Shown piece by piece: positions 6,204 through 9,804 of a stretch of DNA of 9,804 nucleotides. Source of the stretch: Syntrophomonas sp. UBA4807 (GTDB taxonomy: Bacteria > Bacillota > Syntrophomonadia > Syntrophomonadales > Syntrophomonadaceae); contig DHGD01000141.1 of NCBI GenBank assembly GCA_002402575.1, positions 1,740 to 11,543 of the forward strand, written 5' to 3'. Position 1 is the first letter of the stretch; every line of letters begins with the position of its first letter. A program made the translations under genes and the position numbers. The notes under the pieces are model-generated. The model was not told where the DNA came from. It saw only the letters and a list, made by a program, of their open reading frames with translations, and did no database searches.

Positions 6204-7454
6204 TTATTGCACCTTGCGTTTGGCCTCCACGGTCACCAGCAAGGGCTTTTCCCTTTTATCAATGACATCCTTGGTAATAAGCACTTTTGTTATATCGACG
6301 CGGGAGGGCACCTCGTACATCACATCCAGCATGATGTCTTCGATGATGGCCCTTAGTCCCCTGGCCCCGGTATTGCGGCGCAAGGCTTCCGCGGCAATCG
6401 ATTCCATGGCATCGTCCATGAATTCCAGGTCCACCCCGTCCAGTTCCAACAGTTTCTTGTACTGTTTAACCAGTGCGTTTTTGGGTTCTTGAAGAATTCT
6501 CACCAGAACCTGGGCATCCAGTGCCTCCAGGGTTACGATGATAGGAACCCGACCTACGAATTCAGGAATGAGTCCGTATTTCAACAAGTCCTGGGGCAGA
6601 ATCATCTCCAGGATCTCACCGATCTTCTTTTCCTGACGGATCTTGATGTCAGCTCCAAATCCCATCACCTGCTGCCCGATGCGGTTCTGAATGATCTTAT
6701 CGATACCTTCGAAAGCTCCTCCACAGATAAACAGTATATTGCTGGTGTCGATCTGAATAAATTCCTGATGGGGATGTTTGCGTCCGCCCTGAGGCGGGAC
6801 AGAAGCCACCGTGCCCTCCAATATTTTCAGCAAGGCCTGTTGTACCCCCTCCCCGGATACATCCCGGGTGATGCTGGGGTTGTCGGTCTTTCTGGCGATC
6901 TTGTCGATCTCATCGATATAGACTATGCCTTTCTCAGCCTTTTCGATATCATAATCTGCCGCCTGTATCAGCTTGAGCAGGATATTTTCCACGTCTTCGC
7001 CCACATAACCGGCTTCAGTCAATGAGGTGGCATCTGCAATGGCAAAAGGCACATTGAGGATGCGCGCCAGGGTCTGAGCAAGTAAGGTTTTACCGCTACC
7101 GGTGGGCCCCAGCATCATAATATTGCTCTTCTGCAGTTCCACGTCATCCAGTTTCATGCCTAGATTAATGCGCTTGTAATGATTGTAAACGGCAACCGCC
7201 AGAGACTTCTTGGCCTTCTCCTGGCCGATCACGTAGTCGTCCAGAATTTCTTTGATCTCATTTGGTTTGGGGATGTCTCCCATCTCAAACCCCAGATCAT
7301 CGGCCAGTTCCTCTTCAATTATCTCATTGCACAACTCGATGCATTCATCACAGATGTACACGCCTGGCCCAGCTACCAGTTTCTTAACCTGTTCCTGGGT
7401 CTTGCCGCAAAAAGAGCATTTCAGTTGACCTTTTTCATCCCCGTACTTATGCAT
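6204..7454 (-). CDS. clpX: ATP-dependent Clp protease ATP-binding subunit ClpX
   Basis: ClpX is the hexameric AAA+ unfoldase that recognises tagged substrates and threads them into ClpP. The 416-residue product is of normal length. It has the N-terminal zinc-binding domain with Cys13, Cys16, Cys35 and Cys38, Walker A GPTGSGKT at 116-123, the GYVG pore loop at 149-152, Walker B IVYIDEID at 177-184, the RKH pore loop at about 225-227, and a sensor-2 region GARGLR at 363-368. The ClpP-docking tripeptide, IGF in the classical enzymes, reads MGF (264-266) here, a conservative change. The ATG at 7454 has an AGAGGGGTGA site close upstream. It follows clpP by 26 bases, so the two are surely co-expressed, and a strong terminator follows it. 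Confidence 0.97.
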   Translation of the reverse strand: MHKYGDEKGQLKCSFCGKTQEQVKKLVAGPGVYICDECIELCNEIIEEELADDLGFEMGDIPKPNEIKEILDDYVIGQEKAKKSLAVAVYNHYKRINLGMKLDDVELQKSNIMMLGPTGSGKTLLAQTLARILNVPFAIADATSLTEAGYVGEDVENILLKLIQAADYDIEKAEKGIVYIDEIDKIARKTDNPSITRDVSGEGVQQALLKILEGTVASVPPQGGRKHPHQEFIQIDTSNILFICGGAFEGIDKIIQNRIGQQVMGFGADIKIRQEKKIGEILEMILPQDLLKYGLIPEFVGRVPIIVTLEALDAQVLVRILQEPKNALVKQYKKLLELDGVDLEFMDDAMESIAAEALRRNTGARGLRAIIEDIMLDVMYEVPSRVDITKVLITKDVIDKREKPLLVTVEAKRKVQ

Positions 7455-7480
7455 TAGTTCACCCCTCTTGGCGAGCTTCC

Positions 7481-8077
7481 CTATTTATTCTGGGATTCTC
7501 TCTTGAAAACCTCGTCTATGAGGCCATACTCCTTAGCTTCTTCAGCAGTCATAAAATAATCTCTTTCAGTATCCCTCTGCACCTTTTCCAGAGCCTGACC
7601 AGTCCTCTCTGATAGAATGCGGTTCAGGGTGGCTTTGGATTTCAGGATCTGCCTGGTGCGAATTTCAATATCGGTGGCCTGACCTTGTGTGCCACCCCAA
7701 GGCTGGTGAATCATTATTTCCGCATTGGGCAGAGCAAACCGTTTGCCTTTAGCACCTGCCGCTAACAGAAAGGCTCCCATGCTGGCAGCCAGACCAACGC
7801 AGATGGTAGATACATCAGGACGCACATGTTGCATGGTGTCATAAATGGCCATGCCTGCTGTTATCGATCCGCCAGGGCTGTTGATGTACAATGAAATGTC
7901 CTTGTCAGGGGCCTCCGCTTCCAGGAATAACAGCTGCGCGATTACCAGGTTAGCCACTGTGTCATCGACAGCGCTGCCCAGAAATATGATACGATCCTTT
8001 AATAGACGGGAGTAGATGTCGTATGACCTCTCACCCCGGTTGGTTTGTTCTACCACCATGGGAATCAGATATGACAT
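7481..8077 (-). CDS. clpP: ATP-dependent Clp protease proteolytic subunit ClpP
   Basis: ClpP forms the tetradecameric barrel that degrades proteins delivered by ClpX or other Clp ATPases in the cytoplasm. The 198-residue product has the catalytic triad Ser99 in GLAASMGA, His124 in MIHQPWGG and Asp173 in ERDYFM, at the spacing expected of the family. The short N-terminal propeptide typical of ClpP is present (MSYLIPMVVEQTNRGER). The ATG at 8077 has GAGGTG seven bases upstream. It sits 52 bases after tig and 26 before clpX with no terminator in either gap, so tig-clpP-clpX probably form one operon. No CtsR operator of the kind that controls clpP in Bacilli is visible upstream. Confidence 0.97.
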   Translation of the reverse strand: MSYLIPMVVEQTNRGERSYDIYSRLLKDRIIFLGSAVDDTVANLVIAQLLFLEAEAPDKDISLYINSPGGSITAGMAIYDTMQHVRPDVSTICVGLAASMGAFLLAAGAKGKRFALPNAEIMIHQPWGGTQGQATDIEIRTRQILKSKATLNRILSERTGQALEKVQRDTERDYFMTAEEAKEYGLIDEVFKRESQNK

Positions 8078-8129
8078 GATTATTCACCTCTTAGTACAAA
8101 GATTATTCAGATCCAATATTACGGTGCGC

Positions 8130-9464
8130 TTATTCTTGGCTCGATTCAGCGGCAGACGCTTCAGTTTCGGCTTTCTTTTCAGTGACTACAGCTTTATCTA
8201 ATAAATAGTCTATGGCTTTATCCACCTTAAGCTGCATGGTAACACCTTCCATCATCTCATCAAGACGTTCCCTGGCATCCTCGATACTCAGACCGGTGCT
8301 CTTGGCCACTTCTTCTATGTGCTTTTCTATTTCTTCGTCACTGACTTCAATCCCTTTTTCTTGAACCAGTTTTTCCAGGAGGAAGTCACTCTTTACCTTG
8401 TTCTCCGCCTCCGGATACAGGGATTCCAGGAGCTTTTCAATGCTGCTTCCGGTGAACTGCATATACTGGTTTAGATCCAGGCCTTGTGAAGCCATGCGGT
8501 ATTCAAACTGCTTCAGCATAATCTCGGCATGCTCCTTGATCACTGCTTCAGCTACCTCGATCTCACAACGCTGCAAGGCTTCTTTTATGATCTCCTGGCG
8601 CATGATGTCAAGGCGTCTGGCTTCCATTTGAGAGAGCAGGTTTTCCCTGACCCCGTTACGCAGCTCGGCGACAGTTTCGAATTCACTGATTTCCTGTACG
8701 AAGGCGTCATCCAGTTCGCGTGGTTGTTTGGTTTCGATCTTGTTGACCTTGATTTTGAATACCGCTTCTTGGCCGGCCAATTCATCAGACTGGTAATTCT
8801 CCGGGAAGCTGACAATAACATCCTTCTCTTCACCGGTTTTAACCCCTGCCAACTGCTCTTCATAACCAGGGATAAAGGTATTGGTACCGAGTTCCAGCGG
8901 ATAATTTTCGCCTTTGCCGCCTTCAAACGGCACCCCGTCGATGAAGCCTTCGAAATCGTGGTACACCGTGTCGCCATTAACGGCCGGTTCATCGGCAGCT
9001 TTTACCACCAGTTCCGCATAGCGGCCGCGCATATCATCAATTCTTTTCTCCACATCCTGATCGGTGACTTCAAAAACCGGCACCGTAATCTCCATTCCTT
9101 CTAGTTCACCCAGGACTACGTCAGGTCTGATCGGAATACGGGCCTGGAAAGTAAATGGCTGGCCGCTTGTTATTTCTCCGACTTCAAAGCTGGGCTGGGC
9201 GATAGGAGTAATATCAAGTTCCTTTACAGCTTGCTCGTAAGCTAAAGGCACAATGAGTTCAACCGCATCCTGGTAAAGAATCTCCGGCCCGAAACGGGCT
9301 TCCAACAATTGACGGGGAATACGCCCCTTACGGAATCCAGGTAAGGTTACCTCCTTGACGACTTTATGGTATGCCTGCTGCAGACCTGCTTCCAGTCGCT
9401 CGGCGTCGACCTCTACTGTTATGTAAGCTTCACTGTGTTCTATTTTTTCTAACCTGGCTTCCAT
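8130..9464 (-). CDS. tig: Trigger factor, ribosome-associated chaperone and prolyl isomerase
   Basis: Trigger factor binds the ribosome beside the exit tunnel and shelters nascent chains. The 444-residue product has the three expected parts. An N-terminal ribosome-binding domain (about 1-112) carries the signature GFRKGRIP at 43-50, which contacts ribosomal protein L23. An FKBP-type peptidyl-prolyl isomerase domain follows (about 155-245, with GDTVYHDFEGFIDG and the flap-like FIPGYEEQLAG). A long helical C-terminal chaperone domain (about 246-430) follows, then a low-complexity acidic tail rich in Ala, Ser and Glu. The ATG at 9464 is preceded at six bases by AGGAGGA, a strong site that suits an abundant protein. 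It heads the protease unit, so chaperone and ClpXP are co-produced. The upstream tRNA genes are cut off by a terminator-like hairpin. Confidence 0.97.
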   Translation of the reverse strand: MEARLEKIEHSEAYITVEVDAERLEAGLQQAYHKVVKEVTLPGFRKGRIPRQLLEARFGPEILYQDAVELIVPLAYEQAVKELDITPIAQPSFEVGEITSGQPFTFQARIPIRPDVVLGELEGMEITVPVFEVTDQDVEKRIDDMRGRYAELVVKAADEPAVNGDTVYHDFEGFIDGVPFEGGKGENYPLELGTNTFIPGYEEQLAGVKTGEEKDVIVSFPENYQSDELAGQEAVFKIKVNKIETKQPRELDDAFVQEISEFETVAELRNGVRENLLSQMEARRLDIMRQEIIKEALQRCEIEVAEAVIKEHAEIMLKQFEYRMASQGLDLNQYMQFTGSSIEKLLESLYPEAENKVKSDFLLEKLVQEKGIEVSDEEIEKHIEEVAKSTGLSIEDARERLDEMMEGVTMQLKVDKAIDYLLDKAVVTEKKAETEASAAESSQE

Positions 9465-9525
9465 TTATGCTCCTCCTAACTGCATCCAATATCATCATTG
9501 CTCAGCGTTGCCACAACATTTTAAG

Positions 9526-9552
9526 ATTATCCCTGATTTATCGGTTTGTAAA
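9526..9552 (-). promoter_or_regulatory. Tentative sigma-A promoter of tig-clpP-clpX
   Basis: On the minus strand TTTACA (9547-9552) and GATAAT (9526-9531) each match five of six bases of the vegetative consensus. The spacer is 15 bases, shorter than the ideal 17, which lowers confidence. The site lies in the gap between the tRNA hairpin and tig, where a promoter is expected, and would give a leader of roughly 55 bases. No CIRCE or CtsR operator is seen around it. Confidence 0.4.
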
Positions 9553-9592
9553 TAGAAATAAGCCTCTTTAAGAATTTACCCTAAATATAACC

Positions 9593-9622
9593 AAAACACA
9601 ACACCCCGGCATCAGCCGAGGT
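9593..9622 (-). terminator. Terminator-like hairpin after tRNA-Gly
   Basis: On the minus strand ACCTCGGC pairs with GCCGGGGT (one G-U pair), closed by TGAT. It is followed by GTTGTGTTTT, an interrupted T-rich tract. It lies 13 bases after the tRNA-Gly CCA end and probably ends the tRNA transcript before tig. Confidence 0.65.
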
Positions 9623-9634
9623 ATGAGACGCAAA

Positions 9635-9709
9635 TGGAGCGGAAGACGAGATTCGAACTCGCGACCCTCGCCTTGGCAAGGCGATGCTCTACCACTGAGC
9701 CACTTCCGC
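9635..9709 (-). tRNA. tRNA-Gly (anticodon GCC)
   Basis: The acceptor stem GCGGAAG/CTTCCGC pairs perfectly. The D-arm GCTCAGTGGTAGAGC, the anticodon loop TTGCCAA with GCC at 9675-9677, and the T-loop TTCGAAT are all canonical. The discriminator base is T, as in bacterial glycine tRNAs, and the 3' CCA is encoded (9635-9637). It reads GGC and GGU codons. It is 13 bases downstream of a tRNA-Leu gene and likely shares its transcript. Confidence 0.96.
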
Positions 9710-9722
9710 ATATTCATTTAGC

Positions 9723-9804
9723 TGGTGCGGGAGAAGGGACTTGAACCCCCACGGTCTCCCACTGGATCCTAAATCCAGCGCGTCTGCCAGTTCCGCCACT
9801 CCCG
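9723..9804 (-). tRNA. tRNA-Leu (anticodon UAG), cut by the window edge
   Basis: The sequence has the class II shape of leucine tRNAs: an acceptor ending CTCCCGC-A-CCA, anticodon stem CTGGA/TCCAG around TTTAGGA (anticodon TAG), a long variable arm and the T-loop TTCAAGT. CCA is encoded at 9723-9725. The 5' strand starts CGGGAG at the edge, and pairing with the 3' strand shows that only the first G is missing. It reads CUN codons. Confidence 0.93.

Noticed and set aside
1..9804. CRISPR arrays, insertion sequences, prophage genes or signs of recent transfer
   Set aside because: No spaced repeats, terminal inverted repeats, transposase or integrase motifs were seen. The genes are conserved chromosomal ones in a familiar order. 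The tRNA genes could serve as attachment sites, but no duplicated tRNA end is present in the window.

Overview
The window holds a conserved protein quality-control cluster from a Gram-positive (Firmicutes/Bacillota) genome, most likely an anaerobic, endospore-forming clostridium with roughly balanced GC. The gene order on the minus strand, tig-clpP-clpX-lonB-lonA-engB, is close to the Bacillus subtilis order tig-clpX-lonB-lonA-ysxC. It differs by having clpP between tig and clpX, as in many Clostridia and in E. coli. The presence of LonB, a membrane-anchored Lon paralogue tied to sporulation, points to a spore former. The species cannot be fixed from the sequence alone; Syntrophomonadaceae-type Clostridia are a reasonable guess only.

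Layout from right to left along the transcribed minus strand. At the right edge are a tRNA-Leu(UAG), lacking only its first base, and a tRNA-Gly(GCC), followed by a terminator-like hairpin (9593-9622). Next is trigger factor, with a tentative vegetative promoter, then clpP and clpX, closely spaced and apparently in one unit. A textbook intrinsic terminator (6157-6183) closes that unit. lonB follows with its own start region, which contains a good match to a forespore sigma-F promoter. lonA follows after 101 bases that contain a sequence resembling a mother-cell sigma-E promoter. The essential GTPase gene engB (ysxC) follows lonA, separated by a hairpin. On the plus strand at the left edge, a SEC-C metal-binding-motif protein of unknown function converges on engB, and the two 3' ends overlap by 17 bases.

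The genes work together as the protein-fate core of the cell. Trigger factor folds nascent chains at the ribosome exit, ClpXP and LonA degrade tagged or damaged proteins, LonB probably does so at the forespore membrane, and EngB assembles the large ribosomal subunit. All seven protein-coding genes look intact, with catalytic residues present.

I found no wholly new system. The observations most worth following are the two candidate sporulation promoters splitting lonB and lonA into separate regulatory units, the hairpin with two possible starts ahead of engB, and the antitoxin-like C-terminal segment of the SEC-C protein. No gene-free stretch exceeds 300 bases; the longest is the roughly 170-base gap between tRNA-Gly and tig.
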